In this document: piece by piece, positions 1 through 9,452 of the stretch
How positions within the stretch are numbered: position 1 is the stretch's first letter
Layout of the letters: each line of letters starts with the position of its first letter
DNA from: Butyrivibrio sp. X503
GTDB lineage: Bacteria; Bacillota; Clostridia; Lachnospirales; Lachnospiraceae
Direction: 5' to 3'
NCBI RefSeq assembly: GCF_003625475.1
Contig: NZ_RAIQ01000002.1
Coordinates: forward strand, 434,001-498,000
Length of the DNA stretch: 64,000 nucleotides
Position numbers and translations under genes: made by a program
Notes under the pieces: generated by a model
The model's input: the letters and a program-made list of their open reading frames with translations, nothing else
What the model was told of the DNA's origin: nothing
Databases searched by the model: none

Positions 1-1007
1 CTGTCCTCAATAGGCCTTGATTCAATCTTGGTCATGTTGAGGTTGTTGTAGATAAAATGAGACATCAGGTGATAAAGAGCTCCCGCCTGATGAGGAATCT
101 CAAGGCAAAGACTTATCTTGGAGGCATCCTTAAGGAACACCTTCTGATTGGTAACAATGATAAATCTTGTTGAATTGGCATCAGCTGAATTAACACCCTC
201 TTCGATGATATCGAGTCCGTAAACCTTGGCGGCGCCGGCACTTGCTATCGCAGCCTGACTCTTATCGCCTTCTTCCGAAACCTTCTTGGCGGCAAATGCA
301 TTGTTCTTCATGCCGACCTGCTGAATGTAGCTGTTATCCGAAAGAAATCTCGCACTCTGCATAAGAGCCTGAGGATGCGCATAAACAGTCTTGATATCGG
401 AAAGCCTGGCTCCCGGAACACCGAGAAGGCAATGCTTTATCTTGATTATCTGCTCGCCTATGATATAGTGCTCATACTCCGCAAGAAGATCATAGATTTC
501 ACTAACGATGCCCGCAGTGGAATTCTCAATAGGAAGAACCGCATAATCGGCGCTTCCCTCCTCCAAAAGAGCCATCGCATCCCTGAACGTATCGACTGGA
601 ATGCTGTTTACGTCTTCTCCGAAGAACTGCTTCATTGCTTCCTCCGAATATGAACCTGCGGCTCCCTGGAAGCACACTCTTGCATTCTTTTTATCTATCG
701 AATCAATCTTAATAAACGGAAGCTGTCCGGAAGCTCCTGCCTCCGCAAGCTTCTGATACTGAAGCTTTCTGCTCATGGACATGAGCTGTGAAAAGAGCTC
801 AACCAGTCCAGTCCTGTTAAAGTCTGATTTGGCAAGCTTTTTAATCTCGTTTAATTTCTCGTCTTCTCTTTGCTTGTCAAAAACTTTTTTTCCCGTATTT
901 ATCTTAAAATCAGCAACTCTGGATGCTATATCCATTCTCTTTTCATAGAGTTCGACGATCTGTTTGTCAACCGAATCTATTTCTTTACGAAGCTCTTGTA
1001 AATCCAT
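1..1007 (-). CDS. pheA: bifunctional chorismate mutase/prephenate dehydratase (P-protein), 3' end off window
   Basis: The minus-strand frame opens at ATG 1007 behind a GGAGGAAAA ribosome site and is still open at base 1, so the C-terminus lies outside the window. Residues 1-85 are an AroQ chorismate mutase helix bundle (MDLQELRKEIDSVDKQIVEL, then a KRMDIASRVADFK stretch). A prephenate dehydratase domain follows, with FQGAAGSYSEEA, the VLPIENSTAG motif and NSTRFIIV. The visible end (SLCLEIPHQAGALYHLM) begins the ACT regulatory domain that binds phenylalanine. It converts chorismate through prephenate to phenylpyruvate in phenylalanine synthesis. The family assignment is firm. Confidence 0.93.
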   Translation of the reverse strand, partial: MDLQELRKEIDSVDKQIVELYEKRMDIASRVADFKINTGKKVFDKQREDEKLNEIKKLAKSDFNRTGLVELFSQLMSMSRKLQYQKLAEAGASGQLPFIKIDSIDKKNARVCFQGAAGSYSEEAMKQFFGEDVNSIPVDTFRDAMALLEEGSADYAVLPIENSTAGIVSEIYDLLAEYEHYIIGEQIIKIKHCLLGVPGARLSDIKTVYAHPQALMQSARFLSDNSYIQQVGMKNNAFAAKKVSEEGDKSQAAIASAGAAKVYGLDIIEEGVNSADANSTRFIIVTNQKVFLKDASKISLCLEIPHQAGALYHLMSHFIYNNLNMTKIESRPIED

Positions 1008-1058
1008 TTTTTCCTCCGAAAACCTAATTATCTACTTGAATTTTAGAACAAATATTTC

Positions 1059-1087
1059 TTGATAGCAAGAAATAACGCGCCTATAAT
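1059..1087 (+). promoter_or_regulatory. sigma-A-like promoter for the DUF5050 gene
   Basis: TTGATA at 1059-1064 and TATAAT at 1082-1087 are separated by 17 bp, predicting transcription from about 1094. This excludes the in-frame ATG at 1059 as the translation start and supports the ATG at 1119. Confidence 0.7.
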
Positions 1088-1118
1088 AATTATGAGGAAT
1101 ATCTTTGAGGGGAAAAAT

Positions 1119-2129
1119 ATGAAATTAAAAACCGCAATATTTTCAATACTGACTATACTTATATTGGTCGGCATTCTTGTTCTTTATATAAAAGAACAGA
1201 CAGTTACGATGTCGCCTACCGATCACGGTAATATTGCCGGCAATCTTCATAATTCCGGTCTCTTTTTTGAGATGGACGGCAAAGTATATTTTTCCAATGT
1301 CAATGACAGTAACTGTCTCTATTCCATGAACGTCGACGAATCTAAGCCCAAACGTCTTACAAGTATGGGTGTCAAATATATCAGCGGAGCAAAAGAGTTT
1401 TTGTATTTCTATATGGATTCAACCAAAGTATCGGGCAGAGTCTCGGGTCTTGGTACGGCGACCAATCAGTTCGGTATCTACAGATGCAGAACTTCGGGTC
1501 GAAGCCAGACATGCCTGCTTCGTGATTTCTGCGGTGAGGTTCAGCTCTGCGGCGAATACCTGTATTATCAGGTAAAGACAAACGGCGGTTCTCTTCATAA
1601 GATCCGCGTGGACCAGACCAATCAGTCGCTTGTTTCAACGGAATATGTTTCCCCTGTGTGCTATGAAAGCGGCGTCATCTACTATACCGGAGTTACCAAC
1701 GACCACAACATTAACGCGCTTTACACCAACGCAGGCGATTCCGTTTCACCGGTTCTGTACGGAAATTACTTTTTCCCCGTTGTACAGGGCGGATATATCT
1801 ACTACTTAAACGGTGACGATAATTATCTCATTTATCGCACAAGCCTTCTTACAGGCGAGCAAAATAAAGTTACGAATGATCGTGTAGACTGCTTCACCAT
1901 GGACAACAACTATATCTACTACTCCACTTCAACACTGGGACGAGAGGCGCTTAAGCGCTGCGACCTAAACGGAGGCGGTACGGTTACCATGTTTAACGGT
2001 GTTACGAACAGTCTTAATATCACATCCAAATATATCTATTTTAAGGTTTACGGGAACGACGAAGTGATGTACCATATACCTTTGGATGGATCAGCTCCTG
2101 CATCCGTTTTTGATGTGAAAGTAAAATAA
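1119..2129 (+). CDS. DUF5050-type beta-propeller protein with N-terminal membrane anchor
   Basis: The start ATG 1119 follows a GAGGGG ribosome site and lies downstream of the predicted promoter. The 336-aa product has one N-terminal hydrophobic helix (about residues 5-25) with no lipobox, so it is probably a membrane-anchored extracytoplasmic protein. The rest consists of repeated blades containing G-x-hydrophobic-YY patterns (GEYLYYQV, GGYIYYLN, NNYIYYST, SKYIYFKV), typical of DUF5050 proteins. No catalytic motif is visible and the ligand is unknown. The stop is only 26 bp before pyrB with no terminator, so the two may be cotranscribed; a functional link is not evident. Confidence 0.75.
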   Translation: MKLKTAIFSILTILILVGILVLYIKEQTVTMSPTDHGNIAGNLHNSGLFFEMDGKVYFSNVNDSNCLYSMNVDESKPKRLTSMGVKYISGAKEFLYFYMDSTKVSGRVSGLGTATNQFGIYRCRTSGRSQTCLLRDFCGEVQLCGEYLYYQVKTNGGSLHKIRVDQTNQSLVSTEYVSPVCYESGVIYYTGVTNDHNINALYTNAGDSVSPVLYGNYFFPVVQGGYIYYLNGDDNYLIYRTSLLTGEQNKVTNDRVDCFTMDNNYIYYSTSTLGREALKRCDLNGGGTVTMFNGVTNSLNITSKYIYFKVYGNDEVMYHIPLDGSAPASVFDVKVK

Positions 2130-2155
2130 ATATAATTTTATAACGAGGAGAGTGT

Positions 2156-3112
2156 ATGAATAACATGCGACACATGATGAATCCGCTGGATTTCACGGTG
2201 GATGAACTCGAAGCGCTCTTCGATGTGGCAAATGACATCGAAAGCAACATGGAAGCCTATTCGCACAAATGTGACGGCAAGATACTTGCCACCTGCTTCT
2301 ATGAGCCCAGTACCAGAACAAGACTAAGTTTTGAAACAGCTATGTTAAGACTTGGAGGAAAGACGCTCGGCTTTGCCGATGCAGGCAGTTCCTCAGCAGC
2401 AAAAGGCGAAAGTGTCGCAGATACTATTCGTGTTATTTCCTGTTTCGCAGATATATGCGCTATGCGTCACCCGAAGGAAGGCGCTCCTATGGTGGCAGCA
2501 TCCAAATCTTCTATCCCGGTCATCAATGCCGGCGACGGTGGTCATCAACATCCCACACAGACTCTCACAGATCTTTTAACCATCAGATCTTTATACGGTA
2601 AACTCGGTAACTTTACGATCGGTCTTTGCGGAGACCTCAAATTCGGTCGTACGGTTCACTCTCTTATCAATGCTCTTACCAGATACGAGGGAATCCACTT
2701 CGTATTCGTTTCTCCGAAAGAGCTCCGTGTTCCCGATTACATCACAGAAATGCTCAATTCAAAAGGAATCACATATGAAGAAGTGATCAAGCTCGAAGAA
2801 GTCATCGGAAAGCTCGATTTCCTGTACATGACAAGAGTTCAGAAGGAACGTTTCTTCAACGAAGAAGACTACATCCGTTTGAAGAACTTCTATATACTCG
2901 ATAAAGCCAAGATGGAGCTTGCTAAGGAAAAGATGTTCATCCTCCATCCCCTTCCTCGTGTAAACGAGATCTCGGTCGAAATTGACAGCGACCCAAGAGC
3001 CGCATATTTCAAGCAGGTTCAGTACGGATTATACGTAAGAATGGCACTGATCCTGACGCTCCTTGATATGACTGATGCTCATATGAATGAAGGACTTCTT
3101 CGTAAGTTCTGA
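2156..3112 (+). CDS. pyrB: aspartate carbamoyltransferase catalytic subunit
   Basis: This enzyme condenses carbamoyl phosphate with aspartate to give N-carbamoylaspartate, the committed step of pyrimidine synthesis. The 318-aa product carries the carbamoyl-phosphate motif [10 protein letters not shown] (about residues 51-60), [10 protein letters not shown] with its active-site loop, [10 protein letters not shown], the aspartate-side TRVQKERF and the HPLPRVNE motif. The start ATG 2156 has a GAGGAG site at good spacing. The regulatory subunit gene follows 65 bp downstream, so the product should be an ATCase holoenzyme of the catalytic-plus-regulatory class. carB, which supplies carbamoyl phosphate, lies at 25471-28719 on the other strand. 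Confidence 0.97.
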   Translation: MNNMRHMMNPLDFTVDELEALFDVANDIESNMEAYSHKCDGKILATCFYEPSTRTRLSFETAMLRLGGKTLGFADAGSSSAAKGESVADTIRVISCFADICAMRHPKEGAPMVAASKSSIPVINAGDGGHQHPTQTLTDLLTIRSLYGKLGNFTIGLCGDLKFGRTVHSLINALTRYEGIHFVFVSPKELRVPDYITEMLNSKGITYEEVIKLEEVIGKLDFLYMTRVQKERFFNEEDYIRLKNFYILDKAKMELAKEKMFILHPLPRVNEISVEIDSDPRAAYFKQVQYGLYVRMALILTLLDMTDAHMNEGLLRKF

Positions 3113-3177
3113 GGATTTTATTTCAAAAGACATTTCAGACACACATCACTTTTAGATAAATCAGAAAGAGGTATTTC

Positions 3178-3621
3178 ATGTTAAATATCGGAAAAATTGA
3201 AGAGGGATTCGTTCTCGATCATATTCAGGCCGGAAAAGGAATGCAGATCTATCACCATTTGGGACTTGATAAGCTCGATTCCACCGTTGCCATAATTAAG
3301 AATGCCAAGAGCAAAGTTATGGGCAAAAAAGACATCTTAAAGGTCGAATGCGACATCGACACTCTTAACCTCGACATCCTTGCTTTTATTGACCATAACA
3401 TCACCGTCAATGTTATAAAAGCCGGTGAGATCATAGAAAAAAGAGCTCTCGTCCTTCCTAAAGAGATCCACGACGTGCTCAGATGCCACAACCCAAGATG
3501 CATCTCTTCCATCGAGCAGGAACTTCCTCAGATCTTCTATCTTGCTGATGAAAAGAACGAAGTATACAGATGCAAGTACTGCGATGAGAAATATTCTGAC
3601 GGGGACGCAGTAAAGAAATAA
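3178..3621 (+). CDS. pyrI: aspartate carbamoyltransferase regulatory subunit
   Basis: The 147-aa product binds nucleotides through its N-terminal domain and contacts PyrB through a C-terminal zinc domain. The zinc site is visible as two cysteine pairs, CHNPRC and CKYC, near residues 101-140. The N-terminal part (KIEEGFVLDHIQAGKGMQIY) matches the allosteric domain. An AGAGG ribosome site precedes ATG 3178. It is cotranscribed with pyrB and followed by an intrinsic terminator. Its presence predicts feedback control of ATCase by nucleotides. Confidence 0.96.
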   Translation: MLNIGKIEEGFVLDHIQAGKGMQIYHHLGLDKLDSTVAIIKNAKSKVMGKKDILKVECDIDTLNLDILAFIDHNITVNVIKAGEIIEKRALVLPKEIHDVLRCHNPRCISSIEQELPQIFYLADEKNEVYRCKYCDEKYSDGDAVKK

Positions 3622-3640
3622 CTTGATAAAGCAATAATAT

Positions 3641-3670
3641 GAGCCGATCACATAAGTGGTCGGCTCTTTT
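3641..3670 (+). terminator. intrinsic terminator after pyrBI
   Basis: GAGCCGATCAC pairs with GTGGTCGGCTC (one mismatch) around a short loop and is followed by TTTT, 20 bp after the pyrI stop. Confidence 0.85.
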
Positions 3671-3692
3671 AAATGCGATCCTTCGCTGTTAT

Positions 3693-3863
3693 TTACTTAA
3701 TGTATCCGTTTTGGCGGTTGTAGATATCGTCCGTATGTTTCTCTCTGCGCCTTTCCTCTCCCCTTAGAAGCTCCTGCATATAGGGATTGTCATTGGCTCC
3801 CGATACGGAAATAGGTCTTGTCTCGCTGTTAAGGTAAATATCTTTTGAAGAATTTCCAAACAT
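3693..3863 (-). CDS. 56-aa hypothetical protein
   Basis: ATG 3863 follows an AAGGAGGTATCTGT ribosome site, which is nearly ideal. The product (begins MFGNSSKDIYLNSETRPI) is hydrophilic, with a charged stretch RGEERRREKHTDD near its end, and has no signal peptide, membrane segment or cysteines. I do not recognise the family. The strong ribosome site and its own transcription unit between two terminators argue that it is a real gene. Function unknown. Confidence 0.65.
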   Translation of the reverse strand: MFGNSSKDIYLNSETRPISVSGANDNPYMQELLRGEERRREKHTDDIYNRQNGYIK

Positions 3864-3904
3864 ACAGATACCTCCTTATCAAAACTTCATTAAGTACTCC
3901 GTAA

Positions 3905-3957
3905 AAGAAAAATCCGCATGGATGAAGGAAAGCAATTATTCATTCATCTATGCGGAT
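3905..3957 (-). terminator. intrinsic terminator after the CAP-domain lipoprotein gene
   Basis: On the minus strand ATCCGCATAGATGAATGA pairs with TTCATCCATGCGGAT and is followed by TTTTTC, just downstream of the stop at 3969. Confidence 0.75.
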
Positions 3958-3968
3958 CAATAATCAAT

Positions 3969-4526
3969 TTAATATCCGAATTCCTGTGCCCAATACCAAC
4001 TTCCGTCGTCAACCTGGCATATTGCGATACCTACCGACTTAAAGCCTCCATCCATAATGTTGGCTGCGTGTGTAGGTGAATTCATCCAAGCCATAAATAC
4101 GCTGTCAGCTGACTGATAAAGCTTAGCAAGATTCTCGCCGTACTGTACGCTGCTGTCAACTGTCCAGAACTCTGTTCCGTCGGGTCTTGTATGTGAGAAT
4201 GATGTGGTAATCTCATTCGCACGAACCGCCGCTGCATTTGTAAGCTTATCGCTCCATACAAGTGCCGGAAGTCCCTGAGCTGTTCTCTGCTGATTTATTA
4301 AATTAAATACTGCGGAACACGCGTCGATACAAGCCTGGCTGGAAGCTGCGCTTCCTGCAAGGGGCGTGATACCGTCATCAATTATGGCGAATTGTGCGTT
4401 CTCATCATATTCTCTCTTTACAGCCTGATCATCTATAGCTCCGTAATTAGCTGATCCACAAGCTGTAAATGTGAAAGTGAGAACACCGGCCATCAGTATT
4501 GCTATTATCTTGCCAAATCTGTTCAT
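3969..4526 (-). CDS. CAP (SCP/PR1-like) domain lipoprotein
   Basis: The start ATG 4526 gives a 185-aa product with a classic lipoprotein signal peptide (MNRFGKIIAILMAG, lipobox TACG) and lies 3' of a GGGAGAAGTG ribosome site; an upstream in-frame ATG at 4571 would spoil the signal peptide. After a linker, the CAP domain covers about residues 70-185: FNLINQQRTAQGLPAL, AVRANEITTSFSHTRPDG (conserved His), YGENLA and WMNSPTHAANIM (second His). Members are secreted or surface proteins of mostly unknown role in bacteria. It is monocistronic between two terminator or promoter regions. Confidence 0.9.
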   Translation of the reverse strand: MNRFGKIIAILMAGVLTFTFTACGSANYGAIDDQAVKREYDENAQFAIIDDGITPLAGSAASSQACIDACSAVFNLINQQRTAQGLPALVWSDKLTNAAAVRANEITTSFSHTRPDGTEFWTVDSSVQYGENLAKLYQSADSVFMAWMNSPTHAANIMDGGFKSVGIAICQVDDGSWYWAQEFGY

Positions 4527-4722
4527 CGTTTTCACTTCTCCCTGTGAATAGTTATGGAAATGAATATCCATATTCCTAAAATAATGCTAATCTATTAGCG
4601 ATATTGAATCAATATGCCAAATAAATTTTTTTCGCGTTTTTGAGCTCTTTATTTCATAGCGTAAATCAAACTCTGAAACTTTTTTCCAAATCTTTATTAT
4701 TTAAAAACTTTCTACCGGTATC

Positions 4723-4751
4723 TTGCCTCGCACATTTGTTCGATGTATAAT
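4723..4751 (+). promoter_or_regulatory. SOS-type promoter: -35, LexA-like box in spacer, -10
   Basis: TTGCCT (4723-4728) and TATAAT (4746-4751) are exactly 17 bp apart. The spacer contains the sequence 4729-4742, which on the minus strand reads CGAACAAATGTGCG, close to the Firmicute LexA box CGAACRNRYGTTYC (one or two mismatches). Transcription would start at about 4758, the A of the polymerase ATG. Confidence 0.7.
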
Positions 4752-4757
4752 ACAAGC

Positions 4758-6032
4758 ATGGAGAAAACAAGGGCTTATGACTATGACAACTTCATATTTC
4801 ATGTAGATGTCAATTCTGCATTCCTCTCATGGTCAGCTGTAAAACAGCTACGTGAAGAACCCGGAAGCGTCGATCTACGCACCATTCCTTCAGCGGTAGG
4901 CGGCGATGTAAAGACAAGACACGGTATCATAACCGCCAAATCCATTCCTGCCAAGAAATACGGAATAGTTACGGGTGAACCTGTGGTTAAGGCGCTTCAG
5001 AAGTGCCCCAATCTTGTTATGGTCGGCTCTGACTTTAATTTCTACAGAGAATGCTCTCATGCTTTTATTGATATACTTCATAAATACGCCCCTGTAGTTG
5101 CGCAGGTTTCTATAGATGAAGCTTATATGGATATGACAGGGACCAGATCGATGTACCAAGATCTTGAAACTCCGGACTGTCCTTTTCCCATCTGCGTTGC
5201 CCGGAAGATCAAGGATGAGATACGTGATACTTTAGGTTTTACTGTTAATGTGGGAATTTCAGACAATAAGCTTCTTGCCAAGATGGCAAGTGATTTTACC
5301 AAGCCGGATCGTATTCATACTCTTTTCCCCAATGAAATTGAAGAGAAAATGTGGCCGCTTCCAATCGGTGATCTGTACGGATGCGGAGGTTCTACGGCAA
5401 GCAGACTGAATAGCCTAGGGATTCGCACCATAGGTGATGCCGCCAATGCGGACTATGAGATGCTTACAGGTATACTTGGAGAGAACGCTGGAAGCTACAT
5501 CTACGCAAGCGCCAACGGAATTGGAAGTTCACATGTTTCCGATTCCTATGAAGAAGCCAAGAGCTATTCCAACGAGACCACGTTATCATCAGATCTTAAC
5601 GCGGATAATTATGATAAAGATATAGTTCCTGTCCTTAAATATCTGTCAGAGAAGGTTTCTTCAAGGCTTCGAAGAGACGAAGTTTTCGGAAGGACTATAA
5701 CCCTGTCTGTCAAAACAGGCAATTTCAAAAGGCATTCATCTCAGATGCAACTTGATAATTCCACATCCGATGCCGCTGAAATATATAAATATTCCAAATA
5801 TCTTGCAGATAAGCTCCTTCTTGGCGAAGAGGGACTGTTCATATATGGCGAAGTCGTTCGCCTTGTCGGCGTCGGCGTAAGTAAACTCGACGACGGCTCT
5901 TACAGACAGATGAGCCTTTTCGATGAAGCTTTCTCCACCGATGATAAGACCAAGAAGCTAGGTAAGATGGCTGACGAGCTTGCAGATAAGTTTGGTAAAA
6001 ACACTGTTATTAAAGGCAGTCTGCTTAAATAA
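4758..6032 (+). CDS. dinB: Y-family DNA polymerase (DinB/Pol IV type)
   Basis: This is a translesion polymerase of 424 aa. Palm-domain metal motifs are visible as the DVNSAF segment near residue 17 and SIDEAYMD near residue 119, with GISDNKLLAKMASDFTKPD in the fingers/palm and helix-hairpin-helix residues in the thumb (IGDLYGCGGSTASRLNSLGI). The C-terminal little finger ends in RQMSLFDEAF, a typical beta-clamp binding motif. ATG 4758 was preferred to 4743 because the -10 box overlaps the latter and no ribosome site is present, suggesting a leaderless mRNA. The LexA-like box predicts SOS control. Its 3' end overlaps the convergent rluA-family gene by 8 bp. Confidence 0.92.
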   Translation: MEKTRAYDYDNFIFHVDVNSAFLSWSAVKQLREEPGSVDLRTIPSAVGGDVKTRHGIITAKSIPAKKYGIVTGEPVVKALQKCPNLVMVGSDFNFYRECSHAFIDILHKYAPVVAQVSIDEAYMDMTGTRSMYQDLETPDCPFPICVARKIKDEIRDTLGFTVNVGISDNKLLAKMASDFTKPDRIHTLFPNEIEEKMWPLPIGDLYGCGGSTASRLNSLGIRTIGDAANADYEMLTGILGENAGSYIYASANGIGSSHVSDSYEEAKSYSNETTLSSDLNADNYDKDIVPVLKYLSEKVSSRLRRDEVFGRTITLSVKTGNFKRHSSQMQLDNSTSDAAEIYKYSKYLADKLLLGEEGLFIYGEVVRLVGVGVSKLDDGSYRQMSLFDEAFSTDDKTKKLGKMADELADKFGKNTVIKGSLLK

Positions 6033-6942
6033 TCATTTTCATCGCTTCGTCCATATCCTTAGGAAGCGGAGCTTCAAATACAAGCTTTTCTCCCGTTATC
6101 GGCTGATCAAATTCCAAATGCGCCGCGTGAAGTGCCGCTCTTGTAAGCCCGTAATTCTCCGATATCTCTTTTCCATAGAAGTTATCTCCAAGAAGCGGAT
6201 GCCCAAGATACGCCATATGAACTCTTATCTGATGAGTCCTTCCCGTATCGAGGCGGAGCCTTACAAGGCTGCAATCCTTGAAAGCTTTAATAACCTTATA
6301 ATGTGTGATCGCTCTTTTACCGTCTTCTCTTACTTCCCTTATCATTCTCTGACCGGGAATCCGCTCAATGGGAGCATCCACGGTTCCTTCTTGATTTTCA
6401 AAGATACCGCTACACAGAGCAAGATACTCTTTTCTCTTGGACATATTCTGTCCCTGTTTGGATAAAAGCGCCGCACTGTGCCTGTTTTTTGCAAAAATAA
6501 TAAGCCCTGAAGTCTCACGGTCAAGTCTTCCTATGACACGCATTACATGCTCCTCACCGCGTCTTTTATACAAACCTGCAAGCGCGTTACTGAGCGAATC
6601 CGAAAAATGTGCATAAGAAGGATGGACGACCATGTCTCCCGGCTTATTAAGAAGTATCAGATCCTCATCTTCATATACGATATCAACAGGAATGTCCGAT
6701 GGAACGATCTCAGAGCCGTTCTCTATATCCTCATAAATCCTTACAGTAAGAGTCTGCCCCGGATTAAGCTCTGTGATTATCCTAATAGGGGCACCGTCAA
6801 GCATAACGCCGTCATCAAAGCTCTTGCACCTTGAAACCTCTCTGCTTGAAAGAGAAAGCCTTTGGCGCATAATATCGCCGGCTGTTATGATGCCGTCCTC
6901 TTTAGTTACCGTATATTCGATCTGTCTGAAATTATTATTCAT
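6025..6942 (-). CDS. RluA-family pseudouridine synthase
   Basis: The 305-aa product isomerises uridine to pseudouridine in rRNA or tRNA; the exact target cannot be set from sequence. An S4-like N-terminal region (about residues 18-75, RQRLSLSSREVSRCKSF) precedes the catalytic domain, whose motif is IGRLDRETSGLIIFAKN with the catalytic Asp. Further RluA signatures are NKPGDMVVHPS and RTHQIRVHMAYLGHPLLGD. The gene starts 9 bp after the Cys-rich Feo protein gene, so it is probably the last gene of the feo transcript, a positional rather than functional link. Confidence 0.93.
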   Translation of the reverse strand: MNNNFRQIEYTVTKEDGIITAGDIMRQRLSLSSREVSRCKSFDDGVMLDGAPIRIITELNPGQTLTVRIYEDIENGSEIVPSDIPVDIVYEDEDLILLNKPGDMVVHPSYAHFSDSLSNALAGLYKRRGEEHVMRVIGRLDRETSGLIIFAKNRHSAALLSKQGQNMSKRKEYLALCSGIFENQEGTVDAPIERIPGQRMIREVREDGKRAITHYKVIKAFKDCSLVRLRLDTGRTHQIRVHMAYLGHPLLGDNFYGKEISENYGLTRAALHAAHLEFDQPITGEKLVFEAPLPKDMDEAMKMII

Positions 6943-6951
6943 TATAAGTAA

Positions 6952-7122
6952 TTACTTATGTCCTTTGCCATCGCATTTGCCGCAAGAACAACCTCCCGGG
7001 CAGGAAGCACAGCCCCCGCCCGAAAGTTCATGTCTGATATTTCTGATAAAATTCTTACCGCATATAAAAACTATAGCACATAAAACAGCAATTACTATAA
7101 TATGTCCAACCAAAGGTGTCAT
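6952..7122 (-). CDS. FeoB-associated Cys-rich membrane protein
   Basis: A 56-aa protein starts at ATG 7122 behind GGAGGTGGTAAG. One transmembrane helix (MTPLVGHIIVIAVLCAIVFI) precedes a cysteine-rich tail (GGGCASCPGGCSCGKCDGKG). This is the layout of small FeoB-associated proteins found next to feoB in Firmicutes, thought to assist ferrous iron transport. It lies 28 bp after the feoB stop, in the same transcript. Confidence 0.9.
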   Translation of the reverse strand: MTPLVGHIIVIAVLCAIVFICGKNFIRNIRHELSGGGCASCPGGCSCGKCDGKGHK

Positions 7123-7150
7123 CTTACCACCTCCAAAAATCCTAAAACAA

Positions 7151-9439
7151 TTAAGAATTAGCCTTTACAGCTGACTCAAGACCTTCATTTCCCGTAGCTA
7201 CATAGCCCTTTCTGAAAAGAAGATAGATAATAGCAGCCAAAAGAACTACCGCAACAACAGTACCGAATCCAAATGATGCGGCTCCTGTTATAAAGCTTCC
7301 GAGATTATATGTGATTAGTGCAAGTACATAAGCCCACAAAGTCATATATCCGATAGCAGCCCATGTCCACTTAGCGTTGTTCATCTCACGCTTGATCGCT
7401 CCAATTGCAGCGAAGCAAGGTGCACAAAGAAGGTTAAATACCATGAATCCATAAGCTGCAAGCGGTGTGTAATCTGCAGCTACTCTATCCCATATCTGTT
7501 CGCCTTCTTCTCCGAGCTCTTCATCCGCATCGTCATAGTTATAAAGAACACCGAAAGTTCCTACTACTTCTTCTTTAGCTACAAGGCCTGTGATAGTTGA
7601 AACAGTAGCCTTCCAGTTACCGAATCCAAGAGGCTTGAATACAGGTGATAATGTGTTTCCGAATCCTGCAAGAAGAGATGCATCCATAGCATTTACATCT
7701 TCAGCGGGAACATCCATCTTATCAGCAAGCTTCTGAACATATTCTTCCGTCACAATGCTCTCATCCTCAAAGAGGTTATCTACAAGTCCGAAGTGTCCGT
7801 TTACATTTCCAAATGCAGACAAGAACCAGATGATGATAGATGAAACCACGATAACGCTGCCGGCACGCTTAATGAATGACCAGCCTCTCTCCCATGTTGC
7901 ACGTAGCACGCCTGTCCATGAAGGAATATGGTAAGCAGGAAGCTCCATAACGAAGGGTGCAGGCATACCTGCAAATGCTTTAAATTTCTTAAGGATGATA
8001 CCGGAAAGAACGATCGATCCGATACCTATAAAGTAAGCTGATGCAGCAATAAGAGGTGATCCTCCGAACACCGCACCTGCGATAAGTCCGATAATAGGAA
8101 GCTTAGCTCCGCAAGGCATGAAAGTCGTAGTCATGATAGTCATACGTCTGTCACGCTCATTTTCAATCGTACGGCTCGCCATAACACCGGGAACACCGCA
8201 GCCTGTAGCAACAAGGCAAGGAATGAAAGACTTACCTGAAAGTCCGAACTGACGGAAAATACGGTCCATAACGAAAGCAACACGCGCCATATATCCGACA
8301 TCTTCCAAAATAGAAAGAAGGAAGAAAAGAACGAGCATCTGAGGAACGAATCCGATGACCGCTCCGACACCTGCTACAATACCGTCCTGGATAAGTCCGT
8401 ACAAAACAGTTCCCTCTTCTACATGAAGAGCTGTGAGGATCGTATCGAAGAATCCGGGGATCCACTCACCAAAGATAACATCATTGGTAAAATCAGTTGC
8501 GGCTGTTCCGATAGAAACGCTCCATCCTCCCATTGCAACAGCATAGATAAGGAACATGATAAGAGCAAAAATAGGAAGACCGAGAATACGGTTTGTAACT
8601 ATTCTGTCTATCTTATCGGAAATAGAAAGCTCGCCCTTTGCACGGCCTTTTATTACAGCCTTTTCTGTTACATTTGTTATATATGTATATCTATCATTAG
8701 TTATGATAGACTCTGCATCATCATCAAGAGAAGCTTCACATGCCTTTGTTATGCTCTCGATCTGAGCCTTCTTATCTGCTGAGAGGTTAAGACTCTCCAT
8801 AGCCTTAGAATCACGCTCAAATGCCTTAATAGCTGTCCAGTGAAGGAATTTATCATCCACTGAGCCCTTTAAGATCTCTTCGATCTTTTCTACAGCTTCT
8901 TTTACTTCGCCTGTGAGAACTTCTTTTCTTTCAGCAGTCTTTCCTGCCTTTGCTGCAGCAACTGCTTTCTTTACTACTGCCTCAGTACCCTCGGATTTAA
9001 GAGCTGAAAGCTCGACAACTTCACATCCAAGAGCCTCTGAAAGCGCTTTAACATCAACCTTATCTCCGTTCTTACGAACAAGATCCATCATATTAAGAGC
9101 TACTACAATAGGAATGTTTAACTCAAGAAGCTGAGTTGTGAGATATAGATTACGTTCTATATTGGTACCGTCTACGATATTGATGATCGCATCGGGCTTC
9201 TCATTTACAAGATATGTACGAGATACAACTTCCTCAAGAGTATATGGAGAAAGAGAATAAATACCGGGAAGATCCTGGATGATAACATCCTTGAATTCCT
9301 GACCTTTAAGTCTACCCTCTTTCTTTTCTACAGTAACACCGGGCCAGTTACCAACGTACTGTCTGCTTCCTGTAAGATCATTAAATAATGTTGTTTTTCC
9401 GCTGTTGGGGTTACCCGCCAGAGCAATCTTGATTTCCAT
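7151..9439 (-). CDS. feoB: ferrous iron transport protein B
   Basis: The 762-aa product imports Fe(II) across the cytoplasmic membrane. The N-terminal G domain shows G1 GNPNSGKTTLFN (about residues 8-19), G3 DLPGIYSL and G4 NMMD. A helical spacer domain rich in Lys and Glu follows (about 170-270). The membrane part contains the two Gate regions with the conserved Cys motif GCGVPGVMASRTIENERDRR and FMPCGAKLPI, plus about nine hydrophobic segments. The length is normal for the family and the sequence is intact. Start ATG 9439 follows AGGAGG. It is the third gene of the feoA-feoA-feoB unit. Confidence 0.97.
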   Translation of the reverse strand: MEIKIALAGNPNSGKTTLFNDLTGSRQYVGNWPGVTVEKKEGRLKGQEFKDVIIQDLPGIYSLSPYTLEEVVSRTYLVNEKPDAIINIVDGTNIERNLYLTTQLLELNIPIVVALNMMDLVRKNGDKVDVKALSEALGCEVVELSALKSEGTEAVVKKAVAAAKAGKTAERKEVLTGEVKEAVEKIEEILKGSVDDKFLHWTAIKAFERDSKAMESLNLSADKKAQIESITKACEASLDDDAESIITNDRYTYITNVTEKAVIKGRAKGELSISDKIDRIVTNRILGLPIFALIMFLIYAVAMGGWSVSIGTAATDFTNDVIFGEWIPGFFDTILTALHVEEGTVLYGLIQDGIVAGVGAVIGFVPQMLVLFFLLSILEDVGYMARVAFVMDRIFRQFGLSGKSFIPCLVATGCGVPGVMASRTIENERDRRMTIMTTTFMPCGAKLPIIGLIAGAVFGGSPLIAASAYFIGIGSIVLSGIILKKFKAFAGMPAPFVMELPAYHIPSWTGVLRATWERGWSFIKRAGSVIVVSSIIIWFLSAFGNVNGHFGLVDNLFEDESIVTEEYVQKLADKMDVPAEDVNAMDASLLAGFGNTLSPVFKPLGFGNWKATVSTITGLVAKEEVVGTFGVLYNYDDADEELGEEGEQIWDRVAADYTPLAAYGFMVFNLLCAPCFAAIGAIKREMNNAKWTWAAIGYMTLWAYVLALITYNLGSFITGAASFGFGTVVAVVLLAAIIYLLFRKGYVATGNEGLESAVKANS

Positions 9440-9452
9440 GTTAACCTCCTGA

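Noticed and set aside
1381..1638. 85-codon minus-strand open frame inside the DUF5050 gene.
   Set aside because: Coding shadow; no ribosome site and no recognisable pattern.
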